Part shown: positions 30,055 through 41,767 of the stretch, in pieces
Layout of the letters: every line of letters begins with the position of its first letter
How positions within the stretch are numbered: position 1 is the first letter of the stretch
Source: Adiantum capillus-veneris
Lineage: Eukaryota; Streptophyta; Polypodiopsida; Polypodiales; Pteridaceae
Length of the DNA stretch: 64,000 nt
Reading direction: 5' to 3'
NCBI GenBank assembly: GCA_014529385.2
Contig: CM043957.1
Coordinates: 82,801,881-82,865,880, forward strand
Notes under the pieces: generated by a model
What the model was told of the DNA's origin: nothing
Seen by the model: only the letters and a program-made list of their open reading frames with translations
Databases searched by the model: none
Translations under genes and position numbers: made by a program

Positions 30055-31020
30055 AATCATCAAAAGGCCTCAAGCCAGATTTAGTTACAACATGATAACC
30101 AACATTATGGCCTCCATTCAAACAAAGGCTTAAATCCCATATCTTAGGTCTATCTAAGGGTTTGGTGGATTTTCCACTAGCAAGATGTTTGTTTACATTT
30201 CACAAAAATTCATGCTTGCGAACCTCGGAAGGCTCTGGAATACACGCAATCAAGAGTCTAAGAATATATGAGAGACTATATATATCAGATGCTTTGGTCA
30301 AAGGAGGAGGATTGGTGCTGATATTGTCAGGAGCAGTCCATGGATAATCTCACTCAAATTGAGCTCTACATTGAGGGGTGAGATTTGACAGCTTGGGAAA
30401 TGTTGGCAAAGTGCTTAATGGTGTACTTTGTCCCCAGTCTGCATGCCAACAGACACTCCTCGTTCACTAAAATAGAGTAGAATATTTCTAGTGTGTAGAT
30501 CATTGTGAATAAGCTCGTGACTATGCATGAATTTAATCGTCTACAGAAGAGCATTGCAAATCGGCAAAATGTTGTCTGTGAATTGTTGTACAGTCCCAGA
30601 CGTGTGTTGGAACTCTCTGATTGAAGGCTTGCTTCCATCATGATGACATGCCTGAATCCACTACTGAAGGTGACCTCCATTCCAAAGCTTGAAGATCAAC
30701 ATAGGCCTTTTGCTATACTAAACAAGAGCACGGGGAAATATCATGCCACAATGTTGAGCAGTTGTAGCAGTTGCCTCCTCCAGCATAATCTATAATGTCA
30801 GATTGCTTCCTATTTGGTCTTTGTAGATCTTTGCCACATTGACAGGATCTTTGAAGAGAGGATGGGCCACTAAAACTTGTTTCACATTTTCAAAATGTCC
30901 CTCACCTAATTGGGTGCTTGCAAGTGAAAGATGGAATGTTCCCCAGGTAAGTGTAAGACAAGAGGACATGTCGTATCATCCATGTGTACAACTTAGGGCT
31001 GACCACCTAATGAAGGAGGT
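30055..31020 (-). pseudogene. Protein-kinase-like pseudogene
   Basis: On the minus strand one frame shows, in order, the kinase landmarks: glycine loop GEGHFENVKQV (near 30905), the ATP-binding lysine context VNVAKIYK, the catalytic loop HNDLHTRNILL (near 30505) and, after a frame change near 30420, an activation segment ending in YPWTAPDN (an APE variant) and KASDIYSLSYIL. The domain is nearly full length but has at least six in-frame stops (mostly TAG) and a frameshift, so no active kinase can be made. The tail RKHEFL..NVNKHLASGKS fits the end of a kinase fold. Family not identified; HND instead of HRD suggests a non-RD kinase group. Confidence 0.7.
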
Positions 31021-31445
31021 ACATCCTCTTTTGTCCTAGGACGTTTTGAAGAGCCTTTGATCTTATCCTTGCTCTTTAATTTTGAGTGTAGCTGTGCTAC
31101 AAACTGCATTCACTATTTGATTCTAGGTTTGGTTTTGATTCTGGATGCACCATACTCTCAAAGATTCTAGCAACCTGGCCTAATAATTGCTTTACTATGT
31201 TCTACATCACTCCACTAATGAGTAGAGATGGGTCAAATGAAACTAGGAATGCACTGCATAGCTTCAGCCAGCACTTTTCCACAAGTTCAATCACAAAATC
31301 ATCAAACTTTACCTGCATTGGATCAAATGCTCGTCGCAAATGATCGTCTGAATCTCCATAGAGAGACAAAACTAGAGCATCACTAATGATTTTGCGATGC
31401 TGACGCATCTACTTTGTCTCTACCATGACTGAAGCCTGAAAATAC
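31020..31445 (-). pseudogene. Upstream exon of the kinase-like pseudogene
   Basis: On the minus strand a 68-codon ORF (31408-31202: QHRKIISDALVLSLYGDSDD onward) is followed by coding-like RIFESMVHPESKPNLE and a lysine/arginine-rich stretch (SKDKIKGSSKRPRTKED) that leads into the kinase N-lobe. The upstream edge has an AG acceptor-like sequence near 31437 (TTTTCAG on the minus strand), suggesting an intron start to the right. One stop interrupts it near 31202. Confidence 0.5.
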
Positions 31446-31610
31446 ATGAAGTAAATATAAGGTAAATCTAGAATAGATAAAAATTTGATTGTAAATAATT
31501 CTAAACAAAAACATTTCATGGACAATAATAACTTCCAGTAATGAAAGATCTAAACATTTTATGCACAATAATAACAACCAGGAATGAAATACTTTAAAAC
31601 ATATATAATT

Positions 31611-32718
31611 TCTCCCTACAGTGTGACGCAATGGTCAAAGACGAAAAAACATATAATAAAAATTGTCTCTCAGTGCGACGTGGAAGTTAGCAACTGCCAG
31701 GGACAAAGGATTAGTACTACCAAACTTCTCTCTATAGTGCGACACGGTGGTCAGTAATAACTAGAGACAAGAAATTTATTAAATCCAACCAACGTATAGT
31801 GCGACATGATGGTCAAAGCATTCAAGATTGAAGGATGTAAAATATATATCTCCTCCCTGTAGTGCGACACGGTGGTCAGCAAAAACTAGAGACAAAGAAT
31901 CCATTAAATCCAATCTCTTTGCAGTGCAACATGATGGTCAGCAACAACCAAGAACGATGGATTTTGAAACTCCAAACCCCTCCCTGGAGTATGACACGGT
32001 GGTCAACAATAACCAGAGATGAGAAATCTATTAAATCCAATCTCCCTGCAGTGTGACACGGTGGTCAACAACAACCAGAGATGAGGAATCTATTAAATCC
32101 AGTCTCCATGCAGTGCAACACGATGGTCAGCAACAACCAAGAACTATGATTTAAAATCCTAAAACCCTCCCTGCAGTGCGACACAGTGATTAGTAGTAAT
32201 CAAACAAGGAATCTATTAAATTCAATCTCCTTACAGTGCGATGCAATGGTCAGCAACAACCAAGGATGATGGATTTAAAAATCCTAAATCCCTCTGTGCA
32301 GTGTGACACGGTGTCAGCAACAACCAAAGACAAGGAATCTATTAAATCCAATCTCCTTACAGTGCGACATGATGGTCAACAAAAAACAGGGACGATGATT
32401 TGACAACCCTAAACCCCTCCCTACAGTGTGACACGGTGGTTAGCAACAACCAAAGACGAGGAATCTAATTTTTTAAATCCGATCTTCCAATAGTACGACG
32501 CAATGGTCAACAACAATTAGGAAGAAAAGATGTACTCCTCCCTGCAGTGCGACTCGGTGGTCAGCAATAACCATGGACGAAAAGTCTAATTGTACAACCT
32601 AAGCTACTCCCTGCAGTGTGACACAGAGGTCAGCAAGAGTCAAGGATGCAGCATCTAAAGTCTAACCCCCCTTGTAGTGTGTCACGAGAATCAACACAGT
32701 CAAGGACAGGTGTCTAAA
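31611..32718. repeat. Minisatellite of about 61-bp units
   Basis: About 18 diverged units carry the core CAGTGYGACACGGTGGTCAG followed by CAACAACCAGAGACGAGGAAT-like sequence and ATTAAATCCAATCTCC. Units lie 54-68 bp apart. Neighbouring units alternate between two subtypes (ending ...TTAAATCCAATCTCC or ...AATCCTAAACCCCTCCC), so the higher-order unit is about 125 bp in places. No coding. Confidence 0.85.
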
Positions 32719-32722
32719 TCTG

Positions 32723-32833
32723 CAAACTAACATTGAGGTGTGAGCAAAGCTCCACAACAACAGCGCTAGAAAAAAACAAAATACAAACTAACATTGAGGT
32801 GCAAGCAAAGCTCCACAACAACAACGTTAGCAC
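32723..32833. repeat. Two-copy 61-bp tandem repeat
   Basis: CAAACTAACATTGAGGTG starts at 32723 and again at 32784. It has the same period as the neighbouring minisatellite but an unrelated unit sequence. Confidence 0.75.
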
Positions 32834-32932
32834 AAATAAATTTCACAAAAGAAAACATAAAAAAGTACAAAAAAAATTACCTGCTTTGTCCGGCTTGGCT
32901 CGGCTCGGCTCAGCCCTACTCTGCTCTGCACT

Positions 32933-32933
<1 letters not shown>

Positions 32934-33016
<83 letters not shown>
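32934..33016. repeat. (TC)n microsatellite
   Basis: About 41 TC units following CTCTGCTCTGCACTGC. Long Ser-Leu or Arg-Glu ORFs across it are low-complexity artefacts. Confidence 0.98.
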
Positions 33017-33020
<4 letters not shown>

Positions 33021-33290
33021 CAACAACTCTCTCTCTAGATCTCTCTAGCAATCGCAATTGCGACAGTTCATTTGAACTATCGCGGTGCCTTTTTTGTTAA
33101 GGCAAACAGTATCTCAATCAAAATATGTTTTGATCGAAATATAGTTCGATCAAAGTACAGTTTATTCAAATATACGCATATAATACGGGTATACAACATA
33201 TAACTCCGCAATATACGTACAATTTATGATTATTGATGTATAAATGCAATGTAGGTTCTTACACCCTCTTACAACTTGTCTTTGTCAATT

Positions 33291-33293
<3 letters not shown>
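33017..33293. other. Non-coding spacer with small palindromes
   Basis: AT-rich. GACAGTTCATTTGAACTATC (33062) and TTTGATCGAAATATAGTTCGATCAAA (33129) are inverted repeats. No gene is supported. Confidence 0.5.

Positions 33294-33370
<77 letters not shown>
33294..33370. repeat. (TG)n microsatellite
   Basis: About 38 TG units. An ORF of 131 codons runs through it; only its last ~85 codons (to 33639) are complex, and no family is recognised there. Confidence 0.98.
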
Positions 33371-33371
<1 letters not shown>

Positions 33372-33960
33372 TAGTCTAGGTGTGTGTGTGCTCTTGGAAA
33401 TTGGACAAAGAGGTTCACAGATTGATGATGATGATTGTGAGCAGGTCTTGAATTGTTTTAAGCAACCGGTCTCCCCGTTTCTCCCAAAAATATGTGCACA
33501 TATTTGGACCTCAACCAAAAGAGCACATGGTCGTTTATCAGCCTACACTAACTCCCATGGACCTTGCATTTGTATGGGGGCAACCATGCAAGATACATCC
33601 TATAGTGTAGTGAACCAATGGAAAAACAAAGTGGTCTAGAGGTGTGCATCGAAGGAGTCATGTCATATGTATGAGCTACGAAATTACTTCTCTCTACCCT
33701 TTGAAGTCTTTTCTAAATCCCCTTTCGTTATAGATGTATGCTTTGTTGTTCATATCTTAGCAGATGCTCAAGCTCAAATTTAGGACTTTGGGAAACTTAT
33801 GCATGTTTTATGGTGTGTATTGTATGAGAAATGGCTATGTTTTTTGTTAGCTTTTTTTGTGTCATTATAAAAGGCTCCAAATTTAAAGTCCAAAAGCTCA
33901 CAAAAATGGTTCTCATTACAAACGCTTGAAATTAAAAGCTTGCAAAAGGAAAAACACAAT
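33371..33960. other. Unassigned sequence
   Basis: Nothing recognised. An open stretch to 33639 on plus has mixed composition but no domain and no start outside the microsatellite. Confidence 0.4.
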
Positions 33961-33961
33961 C

Positions 33962-34250
33962 GCTTTTTACTATTTTTAGAAAAATATTATTTCTTGGTTT
34001 GCACTTCTTTGGGATAAATGATATACTAATTAGCACTAGGTTTGTGTTTGAGCCATTTATGTGGCTTGAGCCACAATAGTGGCTTCACGCCTCATTCTAC
34101 AAAATGTTCTTTAAGACTACCTATTTTTTATCAAATCATGAAGATAAGATATCGATGAGGTCCTATCCCATTGAGAAATATTTTAGTATATCATTTATTC
34201 CAAAGAACTGCAAAATGAAAATTAATGGTGTGCTAGAAATAGTAAAAAGC
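33962..34250. mobile_element. Possible foldback or MITE-like element
   Basis: The left arm 33962-34028 (GCTTTTTACTATTTTTAG ... GGGATAAATGATATACTAA) is matched in reverse by 34184-34250 (TTAGTATATCATTTATTCC ... CTAGAAATAGTAAAAAGC). Arms are about 67 bp with roughly a dozen mismatches, around a 155-bp centre. No target duplication could be confirmed. Confidence 0.45.
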
Positions 34251-35236
34251 CACTAAAGTGGCTTTAAAATTTGACAGCATACATGTCTTTGAGGCCTTAA
34301 AAAGTTGACAATCTTTTTTCTAAAAATAGTATATACATAAATTCTTACTATATGTATGTCCAAGTATTTTTGCAAAACAGTTTCAATGTGCTTTGAAAGT
34401 GTTTAAGGCGACTACATGGCATATCAAACTTTTGAGCAAGTTTTGCTCGATTGTACCTAAAATAGGACCCCTGAAAAATACCAATTTCATATGGAATTAA
34501 TTATCTATTTATTTTTCGACTCCCTGCTTGCCTTTACAAATCCCTTAAAGCTTTTGGTGAGGTTCTCTATGCCAAAAGGCACCATAGCAAAGAACTAAAA
34601 AGAGTGGATCAAAATAGCCAAACACAAAAACTAGTCAAAAACCGTAGAGTGAACAAAAAAACTTCATTAGGACAAGCATGGCACCTAGTAGGGCCTTCTT
34701 ATTTGGCAATTTAAGGAATTCAAACCTTTAGTATTAAGGAACTAATCAAAGGACAACTTTTGAATTCAAAAAGGCAAAACAGCTAGTTTATTTACATTCA
34801 AATTTTCCTCCCAAAATAAAATATAAACTCTAGCAGGTAAAACCATTTCATGTAGCATATATATGGAAAGATGTTGATGTGTAGATTCTAGATCTATGAT
34901 GTCCACTCAAATTAGAGATCATATGTGGAAGTTATGGAAGGCCAAAAATCACAAAATTGTCCACCTCATTTTTGGGCGCAAAAGTGCAACCTTTGACCAC
35001 TCTTACATATCTCTTACACACCCACCATTCTTGCACACATGGCATACACCTATTTGTCAAAATATTAATCACCTCCATAAGCTATTGGAAAATGAAGAGG
35101 CCCTCTTAGACCCCATTCTCTACCTAATGTGCTTTTAATTGAGAATAAGTTGTCCAAATTCAAAAAGAAGTGGTGGAGTAGACGATTGATACTATCAGTA
35201 ATTAGCACACCAAATTTGGTGTTCAGATATGATGAA
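34251..35236. other. Unassigned AT-rich sequence
   Basis: No gene or known element recognised. A stretch near 34690-34760 (TTCTTATTTGGCAATTTAAGG) resembles dispersed copies at 58048 and 61660. Confidence 0.4.
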
Positions 35237-36145
35237 ACATGGATCATGATCCATGTTCCCCATCAAAAACTTTGTATGAGATTTGAGTATTAGGTAGCTA
35301 ATACTTAGACAAATACTTTTCCCAAAAGAGCCATATGCAAAAAAGTAGCAAAAAGTGGTCAAAAGAGACAAGATAGAACATTCTCAAAACTGCCATAGCA
35401 GACTGTAGAAATCACTTTTGGCTGGGAAAAACTAATTCAAATTCAAAAAGTTTCTGTAGAGCAAGCTTACAAACATCATAAGCTATCAGCACACAAAATT
35501 CAAATCCAAAAGTGGTGAAATATGGATCGCAATCCATGACCCCCTGAGGATTTTTTGGACAAAAACCATACTAGCATGTTGTAGAGACCATTGTAAACAA
35601 AACTTTCCAAAGAAGCATTGTCAAAAAGTTCAAAAAGTGGTTCAAAAGGGAAAAAATCAGTTCAAGGTAAAACCCCTAAAGCAGACCTAGGGATTGAAGT
35701 TTGCCTGACCTAAAGAAGTCAAAATCACATAAAAACCATAGCAGGGATCAATGGACCAAGAGGAAGTTGTGTGTCAAGTTTCAGTGCAATCTAACACAAG
35801 GGTACATGGATCACAATCCATGTTCCCCTATCACAAACTAAGACCAAACTTGTAGCATAGCTAGAGCACATCACAAGGAGTCTAGTAGTCTTTTCAAAAG
35901 TAAATTTGGATATTATCAAAAACCAAGTCAAAAGCCTAGAACTGTCAAGCATAGTGACAAAGTGCTAGAATTGACCTAATTTTCAATATAGAGTCCCATC
36001 TTCAAAAAAAATTGATGCCATATGATCTACAATTCATGATGTTTCTGATGGTACTAAGAAAAGTCAATTCGGGCTCCAAACATGGATCGCGATCCATGAC
36101 CCCATATTCAAAACTTGACTAAATAAAATCCAGATCAATAGTGCA
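35237..36145. repeat. Diverged ~280-bp tandem array with conserved GGATC palindrome, left part
   Basis: ACATGGATC-x-GATCCATGT-type palindromes occur at 35237, 35522, 35804 and 36081, spaced 285, 282 and 277 bp. The units between them are strongly diverged apart from phrases such as CAAATTCAAAAAG. The array is interrupted at 36145 by element E and resumes at 43726: with E removed, the next palindrome (43936) falls 275 bp after 36081. Confidence 0.6.
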
Positions 36146-37224
36146 TGTCATAAAAACTAATATCTAACCAACCCAAATGATTTTCTCATATTAAACTGAT
36201 CACTTAATGTGGGAGAATAAACGAGAACAAGGGTTAAGATATAGACATGTGCTTATAGATATATCTCAACAAAGGGCCAATGGTAAAGGGGCCCAAATGA
36301 GAGATGGTCTATCAAAGATCAAGGCTAACCAATGGAGCATAAGACCTTAGGGTTATCTTCATTGAAGACCTCCAATAATAATATGTGTAAAAATCCTTTG
36401 ACCTTAGGTAAGCTAGGGTTTAGGTAAGCTAGGGTTGACCTTAGGTAAGCTAGGGTTGAGCTTGAGGCGCGGGAACCCGACCCAGCTCGAGGTGCTTGTC
36501 ATGCTTGATGACTAAGGTGCTTGATGATTGAGGTGCTTGAGATGCTTGAGGTACTTAATGATTGAGATGCTTGAGGGGCTTGACATGCTTGATATGTTAG
36601 GGTTGCACTTGAGGTGAGAACCCGAGGTGAGAACCCAGCCCAAGCTTAAAGTGCTTAAGGGCCAAGCTTGTGGTGGGAACTGGGCCTATGCATGAGGGCT
36701 TGAGGTGTCAAAAAGTCAAAGATTCAATCCCTACAAGGAGGGGCAAGCCCTACATGAGGGGGGATGAGAGAGAACACCCACACACTCACACAAGGCATGC
36801 ATCGTACAAAGAAAGCAAAAGGGACACTTATCAAGTTCCTCCTCATGTTGCCCTCATTGTGTGCCTTAAGCCTATTGGTTGGCCACCCAAGGGGTCTAAT
36901 GATAATTTAGGAGATTTAATTAATTGATTTTGCATTTATCTAGCCCTCTCTCTCAAAGGGGAAAGGGGGACACTTGTCTCAAGGCTACCCTTGCTGCTTG
37001 TAATGCCTCCAACTTATGATTGGTTAGGCCTGGAGGGGTCCAATGAGCTTCAAGCATGAGCTACAAGGGGGGGTCGACCCAAGCAATCTAGGGGGTTGCT
37101 TAGGGGGTATACTCACCCACACACACTCACAAACACTCTCATTGTGTGCTAGGCAAGGTGCAAGAGCTCCATCTCCTTCTCCAAGCTCCTTGAGAAGTTG
37201 AGAGCCTACACCAACACTCTTGAG
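36146..37224 (+). repeat. Element E 5' LTR, 3'-truncated
   Basis: It matches the 3' LTR from 41768 (TGTCATAAAAAC) to CAACACTCTTG, then jumps at about 37224 into leader sequence homologous to D position ~21860. A deletion has thus removed the end of the LTR and the primer-binding site. Confidence 0.85.
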
Positions 37225-37337
37225 CCTATAAATGGTTGATGTTGTTAATTATATTAGGGTAAGTGGAACTGGGATTTATTATCGGTTTTGTTGAGCCCAC
37301 TATGTGGGATATGGTGCACACCTCGGGAGCTTTGGAC

Positions 37338-37385
37338 TTAATAATGGAGTCTTTTTAGACTTGCCTACGGCGTTACCATTATTGA
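37338..37385 (+). ncRNA. Structured leader element of E
   Basis: TTAATAATGG (37338-37347) pairs with CCATTATTGA (37376-37385) around AGTCT-TTTT-AGACT and the same 14-nt strand TGCCTACGGC... as in D. Compared with D, one pair of the outer stem changes G-C to A-T and one pair of the inner stem changes C-G to T-A. Confidence 0.55.
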
Positions 37386-37580
37386 GCCATAATAAGTCCG
37401 AAAGGAGCTAGCCCTCAGCAACTCTGCTATGTTAGACCTACTCCTCTACTCTCTATAATTAACCACTTTGAGCCGTGGGTGTAGATACTTAAGAGCCGAT
37501 TTTCAAAGGCTAAGAGGAGTGGCAACTAAGGTTTTGAATTGCCAAAGCATATATTAACTATATACATAAATTTTGTTAAC

Positions 37581-39026
37581 ATGGCTGACAATAATCAAGA
37601 GAGTAGAACGAACATTGATAACTTTGCTTTTGCACATGAAGGTGCTAATGATGATGCTCCCATGTTTATTAATTGTCTTATTTCTAAGCTGCAACAAGCT
37701 ATGGGAAACCCATCCCTACAAGGTGAAGTTTTCCAACAACTTCATAGTTATGGGATTCTCCAAACTCCCCCAAAAGCGAGAGCACCTGAGAAGTATCTTC
37801 GAGAGATTTCCAAGAGAGGGCTCTCTACGGTGAGAGTAGAGGAGAACCCATACGAAGCGCTTAAATGGTTACTAGCAGGATTACCTCCATCCAAGAAGAG
37901 AGGTGAAGTCTCTACTATAGAGCCTTCACCAAGGGAAGGAGAAAGAAGTGAGTCTCCCAATACTTCCGAAGATGTGGCTCTAAGAAGACGGCAGCCTCAA
38001 CGATCTCCAACTTTCCCCAAGAGGAAAATATTTCTGCAAAGTCCTCCTCCTCATTATCACAAAAAGGAAGAGAAGTACCAAAATAAGGAAAAGGAGAGAA
38101 AGAGGTCACACTCTTCTCCATCTTCATCACCTTCCTCATATTCCAATGAAGGTAGAGGCTCTTCTCTCAAAGAGCCCAAAAGGAAAGGCCATCTCAAGTC
38201 CTATCCGGTATGGAGAAGGTCCAAGAAGTTGAAGAAGTTCAAGGAGGGAGGAAAGGACACCACTTTTCTTACCTATAATGGCACCTTTGGTGCTACGGAC
38301 AAGATCTTGGCCTTCATCCAACAGTTTGATGTGGCCTTTGGTGATGAGGATTTCATGGAGTCCTCTAAACTGCATCAGGTATCTATGCATTTTTAGAGCT
38401 CCGCTCGTCAATGGTGGACTATCCTACAAGCCCAAAGGAAAGCTCCAAGGACATGGAAGGCTTTAAGAGCCTCCATCATGAAACAATTTCTGCCAAGCAA
38501 CACTAAAGACAATGTCCTCACAGAATGGCAAAGCTTGAAACTCTCTCCCTACGAGTCTATCCAGAAGTATGTAGATAAGTTTTGGGATTTACTTCTCAAA
38601 GCCAGTGTCTACAAAAAGATAGGCTTTGAGGAGAAAAAGCAACAATTTTGTGCGGGACTTTTTGAAGAGATGACCGAGTATATTAACTCACAAAGGCCTA
38701 ATGCCATATCGGCAGTCATACACCATACTATGGTCGCCGCATCTCAAATCAATTTCCAACAAGGGGTTAAGAGAAAATCTAAGCCCATGGAAGTGAAGGA
38801 TCAAAATGAGCCTAGAGGGAGGAATAATGCTCAAACTTCCTCCAAAAGTAACTCTAGCAACAGCGATAACAAAGCTAAGGAGAAAGGAGTCTACAAAGGT
38901 AAGAATAGACTCTCTCCAACAGAGCTAGAGTGTTATCATAAGGATAACAAATGCTACAAGTGTGGACAGCAAGGGCATGTCTATCGTGCTTGTCCCCAAA
39001 GAAATGCACGCAACAACCCGCCTTGA
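37581..39026 (+). pseudogene. Element E Gag
   Basis: Starts MADNNQESRTNIDN, colinear with D's Gag: leading domain, a shorter Ser/Arg/Lys-rich region (about residues 125-210), capsid and zinc knuckle CYKCGQQGHVYRAC. An in-frame TAG at 38394-38396 follows VSMHF and a TGA ends it at 39024-39026 just after the knuckle. Both stops sit where D has coding sequence, so they are point mutations. Confidence 0.9.
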
Positions 39027-41420
39027 GTTTCTATGCTGGAAACTCCAAAAGAGGATGCTCATAGCAAAACGCTTTTGTTTTTCCTAAGCTAAGAGATATG
39101 TACATACATGTTTATGTGAGTCGGGTAGCATCCTATCCCATGTAAATATGCATGCTTTTCGCAAGTTAATGAAAATCTATATATTCATATACATTATTTT
39201 TGTTAGAAAGTCTGTAAATGAATTCAATGTTTCAACCAATAACAATAAAAAAAAGACGGGAATCAAGAGGAATTAGAATTGTCTACATTCCTAAATGGAT
39301 TCCAAAAATGTTTTTATTGATGATACCCCCGTGAGCTATCTCCACATTGAGGGGACAATAACCATGCAATGGAGCTTTTACCACGAAGCTCACTGCCTAA
39401 TAAGCCTCCTTATTGAGCTTTATAAGCTCCACAAGAGGAGTTCAAAAGGCAATAGCATGAACTGGTAAGGTTTAAGAGAGGTTAGGCTTTCCTCTAACCA
39501 AAAGAAAAGTGGATTTTTTTAAAAGAGATTCAATAATTAGGTCACATTATCTCTAAAGGTGGTATTTGTATGGATCCACAAAAGGTAGAGGTAATAAAAA
39601 GATGGCCTAATCCAAGGAGTCTACATGAGTTGCGAAACTCTAATGGTATGAGTGCATACTAGAGATGCTTCATAGGAAAAATTCATGCTTATAGCAGGTC
39701 CAATAGATGACTTAACAAAAAAGAACGTTAAGTGTACATGGACTACAAAGAGAGAAAAATATTTTTGAAAAGTTCAAAGAGAAACTTATCTCTCAACTTA
39801 TGCTTACACTTCCGGATCTCTCAAAGCTATTTGAGGTCCAATGTATTGCCTGGATGCATGCCTTCAAGCAAAAATTTTCTTTAAGAGGGGAATACCATAG
39901 AATACAAGATTCAAAGACTCAAATCCAATGAGGGAATGTTGGACATATACAAAAGAAACTACGAGTTGTTTTACATGCCGTTGACACATGGAAGTACTTC
40001 TTGCGGACTCCATCCATGATACGAACCAAGCTCTTCGACAATCAAATGAGGTGGGCAAATTTCTTTTTGCAATTTAAATTTTACATTGCTCACATTGCTG
40101 GCAAGCACAACATGTAGCCAATGCACTTTCCCGATGGCCAAGGGTAGATAGGGTATCAATAGCAACTTACAAATGAACTATGTTTTATGATAGTTAAAAA
40201 TGCTTCTAACCCAGGCTTTAGGGATATGATAATAGCCTTTACAAATGGAAGAAAAAGAACCACTCATGTTAGAGGATGGTTATCTTCCATACCTCAATAG
40301 GCTATATCTTCCTCACTCCCCATGCTCCTCCCATATGCGGGGCAAAGAGGAATTCGAATTTACTCTACTAGGAGTAAAAGCATACTTGTATTGGCTTACC
40401 AAGAAACGAGAACATACAAGAGTATGTTTCGAAATGTATGGTATACCAAAAGATGAAGTATGATAGAAGGACCATGGCTTGCCAACATCTAATTGTGTCG
40501 GATAGAAATCCTACCATGACCACTAATTTCTGATAGAGTCTCTATCAGAACTAGAGTAACCCTCTTATGTTGGCCTACTATTCCAACGGATGGCCAAAAG
40601 GGAAATCACAAAACTAATGATCCTTGATCTACTAAAATCTTGTGATTCGAAGTAGATCAACGCTCAAAATGAGAGAAGTACTTACCCTAACAACAATATG
40701 TCTCTAATAACATGAACATACTTCTAAGGGGAAAGTACCTTTCGGGGCTAAAGACGGAAGATCCAAAAGTCCCTTGTATCTTAAGGTACCTGGGAAGATC
40801 TTCATTGCAAAGGAGTATAGCCGAGATCAAAACGAATCTTTTTAGAAGATTAAACGGGCTATATCCATCTATTAGCTAGGCAAAAAAAAGGCTCCTGCCA
40901 TTAGGCACAAAAGAGCCTTATCCTTTAAAGAAAAAGAAAAAAAAGTTGGGTCTTACTAAACTTCCCCAAGGATCATCTAAGGCAAATTATACACAAGAAT
41001 CCTCCGGGCCATTAAAGGTATTATGCTAGGTCAGCACAAAGATACTATGGCCCCTTCTAAAATTTCAAGCCCATTCATTAGATGGCTTATCAATTAAAGT
41101 TGCCCAACTACTGGCTCATATATATCATTTTTCATGAGAGCCTATTCGAGCCTTATTAAGGAAGAGCTACCAATAGAGGTTATAAATGAAGACCCACCAG
41201 AGATCGAGGATGAAGCAAACGAGCTCCAACCCAAGTTCATCCTTCGACACGAGCACAAGGTATTAAGAAATGGTAAGACTACTATCAGTATCTTATTTAA
41301 GTTTAGAATTATCCTTTCAAAGATGCTAAATGCATGCAAAGAACATAGCTTAAGGATAATATGAACCTTGTTAATGATGCTAATAATGACACAAAAGAGT
41401 AAGCAAATGTAAAAGAAATG
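39027..41420 (+). pseudogene. Element E pol remnant
   Basis: Fragments in several frames follow D's order: traces around the protease with its core missing (39030-39230), the segment before RT, a jump past the RT catalytic region at about 39460, RNase H fragments (39560-40130, including IAHIAGKHN), integrase fragments (40260-40760) and the C-terminal/chromodomain region (40790-41390, PKFILRHEHKVLRNGKTTIS). No long ORF survives. Confidence 0.85.
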
Positions 41421-41509
41421 CATTTTAAATGATCCATGTTTTTGTCTTATAAGACTCTCTTTTTATGTTTCGTGCACAAATTTTAAGAAGTATGCATACT
41501 TAGGATCAT

Positions 41510-41649
41510 GTTTGTGGTGACTACGTCTCCCAAACACCAGGTAGAACTTGTCACTCTACTTTGGAAGTATGATATGGACTAAAAAGAGTAAACATGCTTG
41601 CGGCAGACAATGTCTCTCAAGCACCAAGTGGATTAGTCATCCACTCTGG
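41510..41649 (+). ncRNA. Two-hairpin modules of element E (two copies)
   Basis: Copy 1 at 41510-41564: GTTTG/CAAAC, inner GGTGAC/GTCTCC (one mismatch), P2 GTAGAA/CTCTAC (one mismatch), loop CTTGTCA. Copy 2 at 41596-41649: GCTTG/CAAGC, inner AGAC/GTCT, P2 AGTGGA/TCCACT, loop TTAGTCA. Relative to D copy 2, the inner stem changes C-G to A-T and P2 changes A-T to G-C, each on both strands. Confidence 0.55.
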
Positions 41650-41767
41650 AATGATGTCGTAGGGTAAAAATGGATCCTCTACTCGCTAAGACCAATGGAC
41701 TAATGGGTGAGACTTTACCATCTCTACCTCATAGTCGAGGACGACTATGATTTCAAGAGAGAGGTAA

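Noticed and set aside
31611-32718. CRISPR-like array
   Set aside because: Units are diverged along their whole length with no constant repeat and unique spacers; an ordinary eukaryotic minisatellite.
32733-33057. Ser-Leu and Arg-Glu repeat ORFs
   Set aside because: Translations of the (TC)n tract.
33244-33639. 131-codon ORF
   Set aside because: Starts in sequence before a (TG)n tract that makes up much of it; the remainder matches nothing recognised.
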